Assembly (NCBI RefSeq): GCF_002205645.1
Contig: NZ_NIOF01000003.1
Location: 248,001 to 312,000 of the forward strand
Source of the DNA: Roseateles aquatilis
Lineage (GTDB): Bacteria; Pseudomonadota; Gammaproteobacteria; Burkholderiales; Burkholderiaceae_C
Length of the DNA stretch: 64,000 nt
Direction: 5' to 3'
Shown here: positions 1 to 9,941 of the stretch, one piece after another
Layout: each line of letters opens with the position of its first letter
Numbering within the stretch: the first letter of the stretch is position 1
Made by a program: the position numbers and the translations under genes
The notes under the pieces: model-generated
Databases searched by the model: none
Told to the model about the DNA's origin: nothing
Seen by the model: only the letters and a program-made list of their open reading frames with translations

Positions 1-181
1 TCCCCGGCATGCGGATGTCGAAGAAGCAAACTTCCGGTCGATGCCTCAGCGCCAGCGTGATCGCCTCCTCGCCATGCGTGGCCATTGCGACCACCTCCAG
101 CGCGGGCCACAGCGCCTTCAGTTCCTGCCGCAGATGCGCGGCCAGCAGTTCTTCGTCTTCGGCGATCAGGGCGGTGGGCAT
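1..181 (-). CDS. Response regulator, LytTR type (partial, N-terminal receiver only)
   Basis: This is the first 60 codons of a response regulator that continues beyond the left edge. The translation begins MPTALIAEDEELLAAHLRQE and shows the acidic pocket (Glu8, Asp9), the phosphoacceptor Asp55 in CFFDIRMPG, and the start of the loop after it. The gene reads leftward and lies 92 bp downstream of a LytS-type histidine kinase on the same strand. Such a kinase normally partners a regulator with a LytTR DNA-binding domain, but that domain is outside the window, so the output type is inferred from the neighbour. The receiver fold is clear. Confidence 0.85.
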   Translation of the reverse strand, partial: MPTALIAEDEELLAAHLRQELKALWPALEVVAMATHGEEAITLALRHRPEVCFFDIRMPG

Positions 182-273
182 TCCAGATCCTCCTGGCAGG
201 GTGGGGTGGCGTAGGGCTTGGGGGCGTGAAGGGTCAAGCGCGAGTCGTCAGGCGAGCGGGGCGCGGGGCGCGG

Positions 274-1398
274 TCAGGCCGCCGGAGCCGGGGCTGGCAC
301 GGGCATCCGGATCCGCGCCAGCGTACCGCCGCCTTCGCGCCGACGGATCTCCAGCCGGGCGTCGGGACCGCAGGCGACGGCCAGGCGCTCGCGCACCTGC
401 GTCGTCCCGAAACCGCCGCCCGGCGTGGGCACCGCGGACGGATCGAAGCCGGCGCCGTTGTCCTCGACGTCGAGCAGCAGATCGTCCCCGTCCCGCGCCG
501 CCCGCACCCGCAGCGTGCCGCCGCCGACGTGGGCTTCCAGGCCGTGCTTGATGGCGTTCTCCACCAGCGGCTGCAGCAGCAGCGGCGGCACGGTCACATC
601 GGCCAGCGTCTCCGGCAGGTCGAAGTCGAAACGCAGCCGCGCGCCCATCCGCACCTGCATCAGCGCCAGATAGTCGGCGATGCGGGCGAACTCGTCTTGC
701 AGCGGATGGCGCTCGGCGCGCGATCCGGCCAGCGTGGCGCGCAGGAAGGCGATCAGGTGGTCGAGCATCGTCTGCGCCCGGGCCGGGTCCATGCCGATCA
801 GCACGCGCAGGTTGGCGAGCGTGTTGAACAGCATGTGCGGCTCCAACTGCGATTCGAGCAGCCTCAGCTGGGTCTCGGCGGCCTGGCGGCGCAGCGTCTC
901 GGCGTGGGCCTCCACGTCGGCCATGCGGCTCTGGTAGAGGAAGAAGAAGGTGGCGCCGAAGCCCGGGATCAGCGAGATCACCATCACGCTCAGCACGCGG
1001 CGCAGCGGGCTGGACAGCAGGCTCTGCTCGCGCATGCCGGTGAAGAAGTTGGCGGCCTCCACCCCGAGGCTGTAGCCGATCAACGTGCCCAGCACCAGGG
1101 TGACGATCATCAGCGGCCAACCCGGCCAGCCGGTCCATTCGTCGCTCGCGCGGACGGCGGCGCCGAGACGGCGCCGAACCTGGTGCCGCAGCCATCCCAG
1201 CGCGTAGCGCAGCAGGTTGATGCTGGCGCTGCAGAACAGCGAGATGAAGAAGCAGTAGATCAGCGTCGGGCCGAGGGACTGGTTGAACACCGCCACCAGG
1301 CCCAGCGAGATGACCACGGTGAGGAGGATCACGATGGTCGCCTGCCGGAGCAGCCAGCGCAGGGGCGAGGGCAGGGGCAGGAGGTCGGCGGTGGTCAT
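274..1398 (-). CDS. LytS/YehU-type sensor histidine kinase
   Basis: Membrane sensor kinase of 374 residues expected to phosphorylate the adjacent response regulator. The N-terminal part (about residues 1-160) contains around four hydrophobic segments. A short coiled linker leads to the His_kinase domain with the phosphorylated His188 in the motif QLEPHMLFNTLANL. A HATPase domain follows, with N box LVENAIKHGLEAH and G box DVEDNGAGFDP. The start chosen is the ATG giving MTTADLLPLP. An in-frame ATG 84 bp upstream (1482) would add a charged, non-membrane leader, and neither start has a strong ribosome-binding site. No extracellular sensor domain is visible, so the signal is unknown. Confidence 0.85.
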   Translation of the reverse strand: MTTADLLPLPSPLRWLLRQATIVILLTVVISLGLVAVFNQSLGPTLIYCFFISLFCSASINLLRYALGWLRHQVRRRLGAAVRASDEWTGWPGWPLMIVTLVLGTLIGYSLGVEAANFFTGMREQSLLSSPLRRVLSVMVISLIPGFGATFFFLYQSRMADVEAHAETLRRQAAETQLRLLESQLEPHMLFNTLANLRVLIGMDPARAQTMLDHLIAFLRATLAGSRAERHPLQDEFARIADYLALMQVRMGARLRFDFDLPETLADVTVPPLLLQPLVENAIKHGLEAHVGGGTLRVRAARDGDDLLLDVEDNGAGFDPSAVPTPGGGFGTTQVRERLAVACGPDARLEIRRREGGGTLARIRMPVPAPAPAA

Positions 1399-1502
1399 GG
1401 CGGGATCGGAAGGGGCGGCGAGGGGCGGATGCGGAGCGACCGTGGGGTCGGGGCGCGGGCAGTGGGCGTGGGGGGCGATCATCGCTGATGGCACCGGCTG
1501 GA

Positions 1503-2024
1503 TCAGGCGGCCACCGCGGCGAGGGCCCGGGGGCGGGCGCCGAGGATGTTGATCGACCGGCCGAGGAAGGCGCCGCTGAACAGGCCGAACACGGCACTCG
1601 ATCCGACGGCGAAGCTCAGGTGGCGGGCGATCTCGGGATGCAGCGCCAGGCTCATGCCGGAGGCGAACTTCAGCGTGAAGATGCCCAGCATCAGGCCCAG
1701 CGGCACCCAGCTGCCGGGCACGACGAAACGCTGCGTCGCGTCGTCGAAGCGCGCGTTGCCGGGCCACTTCAGCGCCCGCACCGCGGCGACGCCGCCGGCC
1801 AGGCCCAGCACCCAGGCCAGGCCGGCCGCGCTGACCAGGCCGAAAGCGCTGTCCACGCCCCAGGCGCCGAAGCAGAACCACGCCAGCGGCAGGATCATCA
1901 GGCGCCGGGCGGTCATCGCGGTGGTCCGGGTCTGCCTCAGGCCCATCACCAGGATGAAGGCGAGGATGCCCCAGACGAAGAGGGGGATGTGGCCGAGGAT
2001 GTCGAGGAGGGAGGGGTGGTGCAT
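1503..2024 (-). CDS. Small multi-pass membrane protein (DUF6622-like)
   Basis: Encodes a 173-residue integral membrane protein with about five hydrophobic segments. It starts MHHPSLLDILGHIPLFVWGI, and the second segment is followed by GLRQTRTTAMTARRLMILPL. This looks like the family annotated DUF6622 in Burkholderiales, whose function is unknown. The start is the ATG at 2024, preceded by a GGAG-like site. Longer in-frame starts would give an Arg/Pro-rich leader that looks like non-coding translation. It lies 104 bp upstream of the kinase gene on the same strand, so co-transcription is possible. The family assignment is from memory and less certain than the membrane topology. Confidence 0.7.
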   Translation of the reverse strand: MHHPSLLDILGHIPLFVWGILAFILVMGLRQTRTTAMTARRLMILPLAWFCFGAWGVDSAFGLVSAAGLAWVLGLAGGVAAVRALKWPGNARFDDATQRFVVPGSWVPLGLMLGIFTLKFASGMSLALHPEIARHLSFAVGSSAVFGLFSGAFLGRSINILGARPRALAAVAA

Positions 2025-2278
2025 GGCGGGCTCCGGTCGGTTGGGGCGGGGCGCCGAGTCGCTTTGGGGCCCGGCATGGACGCGACTGTCGCGATCTCGC
2101 GCCGGCGCGGCCAGCGGGCTGCGACGAAGCGCTCCGACGCGGCGCGAGCGGCGGGCCGGCGGCGCCAAGCGCGGTATTCGGCCCATGCCCCTTCACCCGC
2201 GGCGCACCGTTCCGCTCCCGCCCCTCCCGTCCGCGGCTCGGCCGACCCGACCCGACTTGTGCTCGGGCCTCGGGCGCT

Positions 2279-4714
2279 TCAGTACCAGACCTTCGCCTTC
2301 GTCGCCCAGGGCGACTTCGGATACAGCTTGTGCAGCGCCATGTACATCGCCTTGGAGGAGGCGCTGTTGTCCGCGTCGACGCAGCCGCCCCGCGTCGACT
2401 GGATGCCCACGTACAGCAGCCAGTCCAGGTCGGCCGGCCGGTCCGGGCGGCGGCTCTCCGCCAGGACCCAGCGGGCGAAGGCGCCGGTGGCGGAGCCGGC
2501 GGCCTTCAGGGCGGCGCGCTCGTTGGCCAGTCCGGCGGGCACCGGGAAGTCCGCGGGCAACGGCGGCGCCTCTTCCAGGGCGGCCATCTGTCCATTGGCC
2601 GGCCAGCCTTCGCTGGCCTCGTAGGTGTCGTCCAGCCGGCACCATTGGTTTGCCACGGCTTCCCCGGCCGCCGAGGTGCGCGTCAGGCCCTCGGCGGTGA
2701 CGCCGCCCAGGCCCGACTGCATCTGCGCGGACAGGGCGCGTCCCTGCAGCGACGCTCGCCACAGCGCGGCCCGGCGCGCGGCCGGCGTCTGCGCCCGCAG
2801 GTAGGGCGCCACCAGGGCGTCGCCGTTCGGCACGGCGGCGGCCAAGGCCTGGGCGGCCTCGCGCGCCAGGGCGGGCTGGGCGAGCAAGTCCGCCCGCCAC
2901 CACAGCCCGTAGGCGAGTTGCGCCCGCAGCGGCGGCGCCAGCAGCGGCGACTGGACCGCGCGCAGCAGGTCCGTCAGCGTGAAGCGCTCCGACAGCAGGC
3001 GGGCGCCATCGGCGGCCAGCGAGGTCCTGGGTTGCGGCTCCTGGGCGAAGACATAGCGGGCCCAGTTGCCGTACTCGCGCTGAAGCCAGGGCAGCGCCTC
3101 TTCCGGCGTGCGCGCCAGCCACAGCGCCTCCTGCGCGATCTGGTTGCGGGCGCTCGGCGTCGGCGCCTGCGCCACCTGACCGGTGACCAGCGGCGTCAGG
3201 CGTTCGCGCGCCCCCTGGCTGTCGCCGGCTTCACGCAGCAGGCGCACCTGCTGCCAGCGGATCGTCAGCCAGGCCGGATGCGTGGCGGGAACGCGGTCGG
3301 CCGCCGTCATCAGGTCGTGCCGCAGCGCGCGGTCAACGCCGAGCTTCGCGCCGTCGGCGCAAGCCAGCGCCGGCACCAGCCACAGCGCGCGATCCGGCGC
3401 GGTGCGCCAACGGGCCACCGCGATGCCGAAGCCCTGAGATCGCGTCGGCCAGGACTCGACGTCAGGTCGGGGCGTCGGCCGCGTCGCCGGGTCCGGCCGC
3501 GCGCACGAGGCCATCGTCTCCACCCAGTCGAGGATGGGCAGCTTGCCGCGCTCGGCCACCGGCACCGCCTCGGCCACGAGGCGCCAATCGACGAGTGGCT
3601 GCGGTTCCGGGGCGCGGTCCAGGTCGGACAGGGCGCGTGTCAGCCGCGCCAGTTGCCGCGCCGGCTCGAAGCGCGAGCGCGCGATCTGGATCAGCTCGCG
3701 CGCGGCACGCTGCTGCACGGTCCAGTCCGGATGGGCGGCGATGTTGGCCGCCAGGGCTTCCATGCGCGGCACCACCACCAGATCGGTGCGGCTCAGGCCC
3801 ATCGCCGGCCCCAGCGTGGCCAGCCGCAGTTGCGTGCGCATTTCCGCCAGCGCGGCCCAGGCCTGCCAGGCGTGTCCCTCGCGCCGGGCGATGGCGGAGA
3901 ACAACGAGTCCGCCGCGGGGAAGTCACTGGCATAGAACGCCGCCGCCGCCCGTTGATATCCGCGGGCCTGGCGCCAGTGGCCGGGCTCGGAGTCCGGCAG
4001 CGGCTCGATCGGCGGTGGCGGCGGCACCGGGGCCTCGCGGGCCGCCGCGCCGTAGCGCGGGCTGTTCTTGTCGCCGCAATGGCCGAAGACCCGGTCCTGC
4101 GTCTCGATCCAGGCGCCCAGTCGTGCCGGCGTGGCGTCGTCGCGGCGGCGCAGCGCGGTCAGCGTGTCGGCGGCGAATTGATAGGCGTCGTCGCCGCAGT
4201 TGAGAAAGTCCTGCCAGTCCTTGTTGGGCACGCGCTTCATCCGCACGGGCCGCCAGCGCGGCGCGTCGGTCACCACCGCGCCGCGGGCCGCGAGCCAGGC
4301 GGCGATGGCGGGGCGCTTCTCCGCCTCCCAGTCACCGTTGTACTGCGTCCCGTTGTCGCAGCAGCCGCGCTCCAGCGCGTCGGCGGGCACGGCGACCAGC
4401 GGACGTCCGGCGTCCGCGCTGGCGATGGCGCGCCAGGCGGGGTACAGCATGACGCGGGAGTAGGTCGGCAGCACGATGCCCAGTTCCCCGCGGCCGAAAC
4501 GGTCCAGCGGGATCTCGGTGCGGCTGCGCGTCACGAATTCATCGACGACGGAGTTGCCGCTGGCATGCGCGCCGAGCGGCGTCAGCAGCGCGGCGATCAC
4601 GCCGGCGACGGCGGCCGCGCGCGCCGCGATCGGGGCCGCGGTGGACGTGGCGCGCGCGGCGCCAGGGGTGCCATGCGCGCCGTCGGGGCGTGCGGGATGG
4701 TCGGGCAGGCTCAT
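2279..4714 (-). CDS. Large exported protein of unknown function, 811 aa
   Basis: An 811-residue protein with an N-terminal hydrophobic stretch (about residues 30-51) ending ALLTPLGAHA, consistent with a signal peptide with a long n-region, so probably periplasmic or surface-exposed. The middle is Ala/Arg-rich and helical. The stretch around YQRAAAAFYASDFPAADSLF reads like a TPR-type or solenoid repeat. Cysteines include an adjacent pair in ERGCCDNG and one near the C-terminus in RGGCVDADN. I recognise no catalytic motif. Its ATG overlaps the stop of the DUF3142 gene (ATGA at 4711-4714), so the two are probably translationally coupled and may act together. Confidence 0.7.
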   Translation of the reverse strand: MSLPDHPARPDGAHGTPGAARATSTAAPIAARAAAVAGVIAALLTPLGAHASGNSVVDEFVTRSRTEIPLDRFGRGELGIVLPTYSRVMLYPAWRAIASADAGRPLVAVPADALERGCCDNGTQYNGDWEAEKRPAIAAWLAARGAVVTDAPRWRPVRMKRVPNKDWQDFLNCGDDAYQFAADTLTALRRRDDATPARLGAWIETQDRVFGHCGDKNSPRYGAAAREAPVPPPPPIEPLPDSEPGHWRQARGYQRAAAAFYASDFPAADSLFSAIARREGHAWQAWAALAEMRTQLRLATLGPAMGLSRTDLVVVPRMEALAANIAAHPDWTVQQRAARELIQIARSRFEPARQLARLTRALSDLDRAPEPQPLVDWRLVAEAVPVAERGKLPILDWVETMASCARPDPATRPTPRPDVESWPTRSQGFGIAVARWRTAPDRALWLVPALACADGAKLGVDRALRHDLMTAADRVPATHPAWLTIRWQQVRLLREAGDSQGARERLTPLVTGQVAQAPTPSARNQIAQEALWLARTPEEALPWLQREYGNWARYVFAQEPQPRTSLAADGARLLSERFTLTDLLRAVQSPLLAPPLRAQLAYGLWWRADLLAQPALAREAAQALAAAVPNGDALVAPYLRAQTPAARRAALWRASLQGRALSAQMQSGLGGVTAEGLTRTSAAGEAVANQWCRLDDTYEASEGWPANGQMAALEEAPPLPADFPVPAGLANERAALKAAGSATGAFARWVLAESRRPDRPADLDWLLYVGIQSTRGGCVDADNSASSKAMYMALHKLYPKSPWATKAKVWY

Positions 4715-5475
4715 GGTCGGGCGGACATCGAGGGGTGATCGTGGGACGCGTCGTTCGGACGTGCTGGGGCGGTGGACCAGATGCGGGATTCGGCTTCGAC
4801 CGGCCAGACGGTCGAGGTGCCCGCGGCGAGGTTGAACCAGTAACGCCGGGGCCAGCGCCGTTGCCAGTCGGCGGGCGGCGTCGTCTGGGGCGCGAAGCCG
4901 GCGGCCTCGTCGCGGCAGCGGGGGTGCAGCGCCGGGGCGCCGCGTTCCAGCTCGGCCAGCCAGCGCCGCGTGTCGGGGCCGAGCCGGAAGAACATGGGCA
5001 CCACTTCATCGGCCGCGATCGGCGCGATCCAGGCGGCGCTGCGGCACTGCCAGGCCAGCACCGTGACCGAGAGTCGGCGGTCCGCCGGCAGCGCCGCACG
5101 GATGCGCCGCACCAGCGCGTGATAGCTGTCCCGCTGGGAGGGCCGGGCCTCGAAATCGAGTTGCACCCAGCCACTGGTGGAACGCTGGCTGGCGTCCAGC
5201 ATGCGGGCGACGATCGCCGACTGCTGCGCGTCGTTCAGCGCGACGGTCAGCGTCGGGGCGTCTGGCGGCCGCCGCGGCGGCACGGGCACCGGGTCGACAT
5301 GGACCACCGGCGTCACCCGGCGGTCCAGCGGCGCCGGCAGGCCGCGCAGGCGCGGGCGCTCGGTGATCGAGGTCGGCGTCAGCTGCATCTGCACGACGGT
5401 CACCGCCCAGGCGTTGGCGCTGGCCGGTGGGGACTGGTGGTCCCAGACCCAGGCGATGTCGGCGCCGGCCGTCAC
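4711..5475 (-). CDS. DUF3142 domain-containing protein
   Basis: About 254 residues, recognised as a DUF3142 protein from the succession AGADIAWVWDHQ, VQLDFEARPSQRDSYHALVR, LPADRRLSVTVLAWQC and ADEVVPMFFRLGPDTR. Family members look like glycoside-hydrolase-style barrels but have no established activity. No ATG fits: the first in-frame ATG upstream (5604) lies deep inside the HerA-like gene. The GTG at 5475, just past that gene's stop (5483-5485), is the best start. No signal peptide remains with this start, and if the protein is exported the start must be further upstream. It is sandwiched between the HerA-like ATPase and the 811-residue exported protein with nearly no spacing. Confidence 0.7.
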   Translation of the reverse strand: MTAGADIAWVWDHQSPPASANAWAVTVVQMQLTPTSITERPRLRGLPAPLDRRVTPVVHVDPVPVPPRRPPDAPTLTVALNDAQQSAIVARMLDASQRSTSGWVQLDFEARPSQRDSYHALVRRIRAALPADRRLSVTVLAWQCRSAAWIAPIAADEVVPMFFRLGPDTRRWLAELERGAPALHPRCRDEAAGFAPQTTPPADWQRRWPRRYWFNLAAGTSTVWPVEAESRIWSTAPARPNDASHDHPSMSARP

Positions 5476-5482
5476 CGTCCGC

Positions 5483-7087
5483 TCAACGGCGACGCTTGGA
5501 ACCGCCGAGCAGGCTGCCCAGCACGCCGCGGACGATCTCCCGGCCGACCGACGATCCGATGGAGCGCAGCGCCGACTTGGCCGCCGTTTCCGCCAATCCC
5601 TCATGGCGCCCGCCGCGCGGGCCGGTGCTGCCGAACAGCACGTCCTTGAGCCCGTCCAGCATGCCGCCCTCGTTCTGCTGGGGGGCTTGGGGCTGAGGCA
5701 CCGTGCCGCGGCCGGAGCGCAGCGCGCCGTCGGCCTCGTCCGCCAGGGTGCCGCCGGCGTTGCCACCGTTGGCCTGAGGCGCGGGCGCCCGGCCCGCGGC
5801 GGCCGGCGTGGCGGCGGCGCGGCCGGTGAGCTTTTCGTAGGCGGACTCGCGGTCGACCTGCTTCTCATAGACGCCGGCCACCAGCGAGCCCGCCATCAGC
5901 GCCTGGCGCTGCTCCGGCGAGATCGGTCCGATCTGGCTGCCCGGCGGCAGCACGAAGACGCGTTCGGTGATGCAGGGCCGGCCTTTTTCGTCCAGCAGGC
6001 TGATGAGCGCCTCGCCGACGCCCAGCTCGGTGATCGCCATCGCGATGTCCAGCCCGGGCTTGGGGCGCATCGTGTCCGCCGCCGCCTTGACCGCCTTCTG
6101 GTCGCGCGGCGTGAACGCCCGCAGCGCGTGCTGCACGCGGTTGCCCAACTGGCCCAGCACCGTGTCCGGGATGTCCAGCGGGTTTTGCGTCACGAAATAG
6201 ACACCGACGCCCTTGGACCGCACCAGCCGCACGACCAGCTCGATGCGCTCGACCAATGCCGCCGGGGCGTCCTTGAACAGCAGGTGCGCCTCGTCGAAGA
6301 AGAAGACGAGCTTGGGCTTGTCCAGGTCGCCGACCTCGGGCAGCGTCTCGAACAGCTCGGACAGCATCCACAGCAGGAAGGTCGCGTACAGGCGCGGCGC
6401 CGCCATCAGCTTGTCGGCGGCCAGGATGTTGATCACGCCCAGGCCGTCCGCCGTCTGCATGAAGTCGTGGATGTCGAGCATGGGCTCGCCGAAGAATTTG
6501 TCGCCGCCCTGCGCCTCGATCTGCAGCAGGCCGCGCTGGATCGCGCCGACGCTGGCGGCCGAGACGTTGCCGTACTGGGTCGTGAACTGGCTGGCGTTCT
6601 CCCCGACATGCTGCAGCATCGCGCGCAGGTCCTTCAGGTCCAGCAGCAACAGGCCGTTGTCGTCCGCGATCTTGAAGACCATCTGCAACACGCCGGCCTG
6701 CGTCTCGTTGAGCGCCAGCATGCGCGACAGCAGCAGGGGGCCCATGTCCGAGACCGTCGCGCGCACCGGGTGGCCCTGTTCGCCGAAGACGTCCCACAGC
6801 GTGGTGGGGCAGGCCAGCGGGGGCGGCGGCTCGATGCCGCGCTCCTTCAGCACCGCCAGCAGCTTGGCCGACGCGTGCCCGGCCTGGGAGATGCCGGTGA
6901 GGTCGCCCTTGACGTCCGCCATGAAGACCGGGACGCCCATGCGGCTGAACGATTCGGCCAGTTTCTGGAGACTGATCGTCTTGCCGGTGCCGGTGGCGCC
7001 GGTGATCAGACCGTGGCGATTGGCCAGCGCGGGAAGCAGCTGGCATTCGATGTCGCCGTGGCGGGCCAGCAGGATCGGGTCGGCCAT
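5483..7087 (-). CDS. HerA-like ATPase, DUF853 (YjgR) family
   Basis: A 534-residue P-loop ATPase of the family to which E. coli YjgR belongs (helicase HerA-like C-terminal domain, DUF853). Walker A is GATGTGKT at residues 30-37, and Walker B with a following Glu is [12 protein letters not shown]. An arginine-containing segment follows in [24 protein letters not shown]. Near residues 420-490 an Ala/Gly/Pro-rich linker leads to a short basic C-terminus (GGSKRRR). The role in cells is not established; the family is related to DNA-translocating ATPases. It is divergent from yebC, with 104 bp between them. Confidence 0.9.
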   Translation of the reverse strand: MADPILLARHGDIECQLLPALANRHGLITGATGTGKTISLQKLAESFSRMGVPVFMADVKGDLTGISQAGHASAKLLAVLKERGIEPPPPLACPTTLWDVFGEQGHPVRATVSDMGPLLLSRMLALNETQAGVLQMVFKIADDNGLLLLDLKDLRAMLQHVGENASQFTTQYGNVSAASVGAIQRGLLQIEAQGGDKFFGEPMLDIHDFMQTADGLGVINILAADKLMAAPRLYATFLLWMLSELFETLPEVGDLDKPKLVFFFDEAHLLFKDAPAALVERIELVVRLVRSKGVGVYFVTQNPLDIPDTVLGQLGNRVQHALRAFTPRDQKAVKAAADTMRPKPGLDIAMAITELGVGEALISLLDEKGRPCITERVFVLPPGSQIGPISPEQRQALMAGSLVAGVYEKQVDRESAYEKLTGRAAATPAAAGRAPAPQANGGNAGGTLADEADGALRSGRGTVPQPQAPQQNEGGMLDGLKDVLFGSTGPRGGRHEGLAETAAKSALRSIGSSVGREIVRGVLGSLLGGSKRRR

Positions 7088-7191
7088 GCGGAGATCTCCA
7101 GAGGCAAAAAGCTAAAATCGCAGTCTAACGAAGCAACCACAGCGCCGGACCGGAGTTTTTCTTCCGCGTCGCGTCACAGGAGAACGAGAAC

Positions 7192-7917
7192 ATGGCAGGG
7201 CATTCCAAATGGGCGAATATCCAGCACCGCAAGGGGCGGCAGGATGAAAAGCGCGGCAAGGTCTGGACCCGCCTGACCCGTGAAATCATCGTCTCCGCGC
7301 GCGCCGGCGGTGGCGACATCAACATGAATCCGCGCCTGCGCCTGGCCATCGAGAAGGCCAAGGCCGCGAACATGCCGGCCGACAACATCAAGCGCAACGT
7401 CGACAAGGCCACCGGCAACCTGGACGGCGTCACCTACGAGGAAATCCGCTACGAGGGCTACGGCATCGGCGGCGCCGCCGTGATCGTGGACTGCATGACG
7501 GACAACCGGGTCCGCACCGTGGCCGAGGTCCGCCACGCGTTCTCCAAGTACGGCGGCAACCTGGGCACCGAGGGCTCGGTGGCGTTCCAGTTCAAGCATT
7601 GCGGCCAACTGTTCTTCGCCCCCGGCACGTCCGAGGACAAGGTCATGGAAGTGGCCCTGGAAGCCGGCGCCGAGGACGTCCTCACCGACGACGACGGCGC
7701 CATCGAGGTGCTGACCGCGCCGGCCGACTTCGAGGCGGTGAAGAACGCGCTGGAGGCCGCCGGCCTCAAGGCCGAGATCGCCGAGGTGACGATGCGCGCC
7801 GAGAACAGCATCGAGCTGGCCGGCGACGACGCCGCCCGCATGCAGAAGCTGCTGGACGTGATCGAGGACCTGGACGATGTCCAGGACGTGTTCCACAACG
7901 CGAGCATCGGCGAATGA
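7192..7917 (+). CDS. yebC: YebC/PmpR (TACO1) family protein
   Basis: A 241-residue member of the widespread YebC/TACO1 family, whose members act as transcriptional regulators or, in recent work, help ribosomes through difficult stretches. The diagnostic N-terminus [20 protein letters not shown] is intact, as is the central [21 protein letters not shown] segment, and the length matches E. coli YebC (246). The start has a purine-rich site (GGAGAACGAG) a few bases upstream. Its stop overlaps the ATG of purD in an ATGA junction, implying translational coupling. Confidence 0.96.
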   Translation: MAGHSKWANIQHRKGRQDEKRGKVWTRLTREIIVSARAGGGDINMNPRLRLAIEKAKAANMPADNIKRNVDKATGNLDGVTYEEIRYEGYGIGGAAVIVDCMTDNRVRTVAEVRHAFSKYGGNLGTEGSVAFQFKHCGQLFFAPGTSEDKVMEVALEAGAEDVLTDDDGAIEVLTAPADFEAVKNALEAAGLKAEIAEVTMRAENSIELAGDDAARMQKLLDVIEDLDDVQDVFHNASIGE

Positions 7918-9194
7918 AAGTCCTCGTCCTCGGAAACGGCGGCCGCGAACACGCGCTGGCCTGGCGCCTCGCCCAGGGCGAGCGCGTCAGCCAGGTCTTC
8001 GTGGCCCCCGGCAACGGCGGCACGGCGCGCGACTCCAAGCTCAAGAACGTCCCCATCACCGACGTGAAGGCGCTGGCCGATTTCGCGCAGGAGCAGAAGA
8101 TCGCGCTGACGGTCGTCGGTCCGGAGGCCTTCCTGGCCGCCGGCGTGGTTGACGAGTTCCGCGCCCGCGGCCTGCGCATCTTCGGACCGACCAAGGCGGC
8201 CGCGCAGCTGGAGAGCTCCAAGGCCTTCGCCAAGGCCTTCATGAAGCGCCACGGCATCCCGACCGCCGCCTACGACACCTTCACCGACGCGGCGCTGGCG
8301 CATGCCTACGTCGACGCGCAGGGCGCCCCCATCGTCATCAAGGCCGACGGCCTGGCCGCCGGCAAGGGCGTGGTGGTGGCGATGACGCTGGCCGAGGCGC
8401 ACGAAGCCATCGACTGGATCCTCGCGGACAACAAGCTGGGCGTGGTGCACAACGAGGGCGGCGCGCGCGTCGTCATCGAGCAGTTCCTGGAAGGCGAGGA
8501 AGCCAGCTTCATCGTCCTGTGCGACGGCCGGAACGTGCTGCCGCTGGCCACCAGCCAGGACCACAAGCGGCTGCAGGACGGCGACCAGGGGCCCAACACG
8601 GGCGGCATGGGCGCCTACTCGCCGGCGCCGGTGGTGACGCCCAACGTGCACGCCAAGGTGATGCACGAGATCGTCATGCCGACCATCCAGGGCATGGCCC
8701 GCGACGGCACGCCGTTCACCGGTTTCCTGTATGCCGGTCTGATGATCGACGCGCAGGGCCAGCCGCGCACGGTCGAGTTCAACACCCGCATGGGCGACCC
8801 CGAGACGCAGCCGATCATGATGCGTCTGAAGAGCGACCTGTTCGAGGTGCTGATGCACGCGACCGACGGCACGCTGGACCAGGCGGAGCTGCAGTGGGAC
8901 CGCCGTGCCGCGCTCGGCGTGGTGATGGCCGCCAGCGGTTATCCGCTGTCGCCGCGCAAGGGCGACGCGATCTCGGGCCTGCCCGAGGACGCCGAGGACG
9001 CGATGGTCTTCCACGCCGGCACCGCCGAGCAGGACGGCCAACTGGTCACCAGCGGCGGCCGCGTGCTGTGCGTGACCGCGCTGGGCGAGGCCGTGCGCCA
9101 TGCCCAGCAGCGCGCCTACGAAGCGGCCACCTCGATCCAGTTCGACGGCAAGCAGTACCGCCACGACATCGGTCACCGCGCGATCAAGCGCTGA
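7914..9194 (+). CDS. purD: Phosphoribosylamine-glycine ligase
   Basis: GAR synthetase, 426 residues, joining glycine to phosphoribosylamine with ATP in the second step of purine synthesis in the cytosol. The N-terminus [20 protein letters not shown] is typical of PurD. The ATP-grasp domain is seen in [20 protein letters not shown] and [16 protein letters not shown], and [10 protein letters not shown] contributes to metal and nucleotide binding. The start overlaps the yebC stop by four bases. An in-frame reading open further upstream is only overlap with yebC. Length and motifs are complete. Confidence 0.97.
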   Translation: MKVLVLGNGGREHALAWRLAQGERVSQVFVAPGNGGTARDSKLKNVPITDVKALADFAQEQKIALTVVGPEAFLAAGVVDEFRARGLRIFGPTKAAAQLESSKAFAKAFMKRHGIPTAAYDTFTDAALAHAYVDAQGAPIVIKADGLAAGKGVVVAMTLAEAHEAIDWILADNKLGVVHNEGGARVVIEQFLEGEEASFIVLCDGRNVLPLATSQDHKRLQDGDQGPNTGGMGAYSPAPVVTPNVHAKVMHEIVMPTIQGMARDGTPFTGFLYAGLMIDAQGQPRTVEFNTRMGDPETQPIMMRLKSDLFEVLMHATDGTLDQAELQWDRRAALGVVMAASGYPLSPRKGDAISGLPEDAEDAMVFHAGTAEQDGQLVTSGGRVLCVTALGEAVRHAQQRAYEAATSIQFDGKQYRHDIGHRAIKR

Positions 9195-9290
9195 GCGTCC
9201 TTCTCGGCATCCTCCGGCTTCCCTTCGTCGATCTTGAGCTTCGAATCCCCGTCGACCACCGCCGCGCCGCCGTCCTTTCAGGAGGGCGGC

Positions 9291-9941
9291 GTGCCGGGTC
9301 TTGCCCGGCGCCCCGGTCCGCGCCGCTGGACCGGCCCGCTCACGCCGATGATCGGCGGCAGCGCGCTGGCCCGGGCGCTGCTGCGCTGCTTCGGCTGGCG
9401 CATCGACTGCCGCGGCCTGCCGGCGCGGCAGGGCGTGGTGATGGTCTATCCGCACACGTCGAACTGGGATTTCCCGATCGGCGTGCTGACCAAGTGGAGC
9501 CTGAACTTCGAGCTCAAGTTCTGGGCCAAGGACAGCCTGTTCAGGTCGCCGATCTTCGGCCGGTGGATGCGCGCGATCGGCGGCGTGCCGGTGAACCGCC
9601 GCGCCGCCAACGGCATGGTCGGCGAGACGGCGAACCGCATGCGCGAGGCCAAGGCGCGCGACGAGCACTTCTGGCTGATCGTCGCGCCCGAGGGCACGCG
9701 TGGATACGTCGATCACTGGAAGTCGGGCGCGTACCACGTGGCCGTGCAGGCGAACGTGCCGGTCGGGCTGGCGTCGTTCGACTACGCGACGAAGACGGTG
9801 GTCTTCACCGATTTCGTCGAGGTCAGCGGCGAGCCGGACCGGGATTTCGCGCTGTTCGCCGAGGTGCTGAAGGGCCGCCAGGGGAAACACGCCGACCAGG
9901 CCGGCCTGATTCGCCTGAAGGCCGACGGAGAGAAACGATGA
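9291..9941 (+). CDS. 1-acyl-sn-glycerol-3-phosphate acyltransferase family protein
   Basis: A 216-residue PlsC-like acyltransferase, probably acylating a lysophospholipid at the inner membrane. The catalytic HX4D motif is PHTSNWDF (His55, Asp60) and the acceptor-binding motif is APEGTRGY. I chose the GTG at 9291 because AGGAGG lies at 9280-9285, five bases upstream. A TTG at 9234 would lengthen the protein by 19 residues but has no such site. Its stop overlaps the hemF ATG (ATGA). The closest subgroup is the compact PlsC-like group with HTSNWD, whose exact substrate cannot be read from sequence. Confidence 0.88.
   Translation: MPGLARRPGPRRWTGPLTPMIGGSALARALLRCFGWRIDCRGLPARQGVVMVYPHTSNWDFPIGVLTKWSLNFELKFWAKDSLFRSPIFGRWMRAIGGVPVNRRAANGMVGETANRMREAKARDEHFWLIVAPEGTRGYVDHWKSGAYHVAVQANVPVGLASFDYATKTVVFTDFVEVSGEPDRDFALFAEVLKGRQGKHADQAGLIRLKADGEKR

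Noticed and set aside
2330-4738. An 802-codon plus-strand frame opposite the 811-residue protein
   Set aside because: Arg/Gly-rich with no signal or domain; the minus-strand reading has a signal peptide, varied composition and an overlap with its neighbour.
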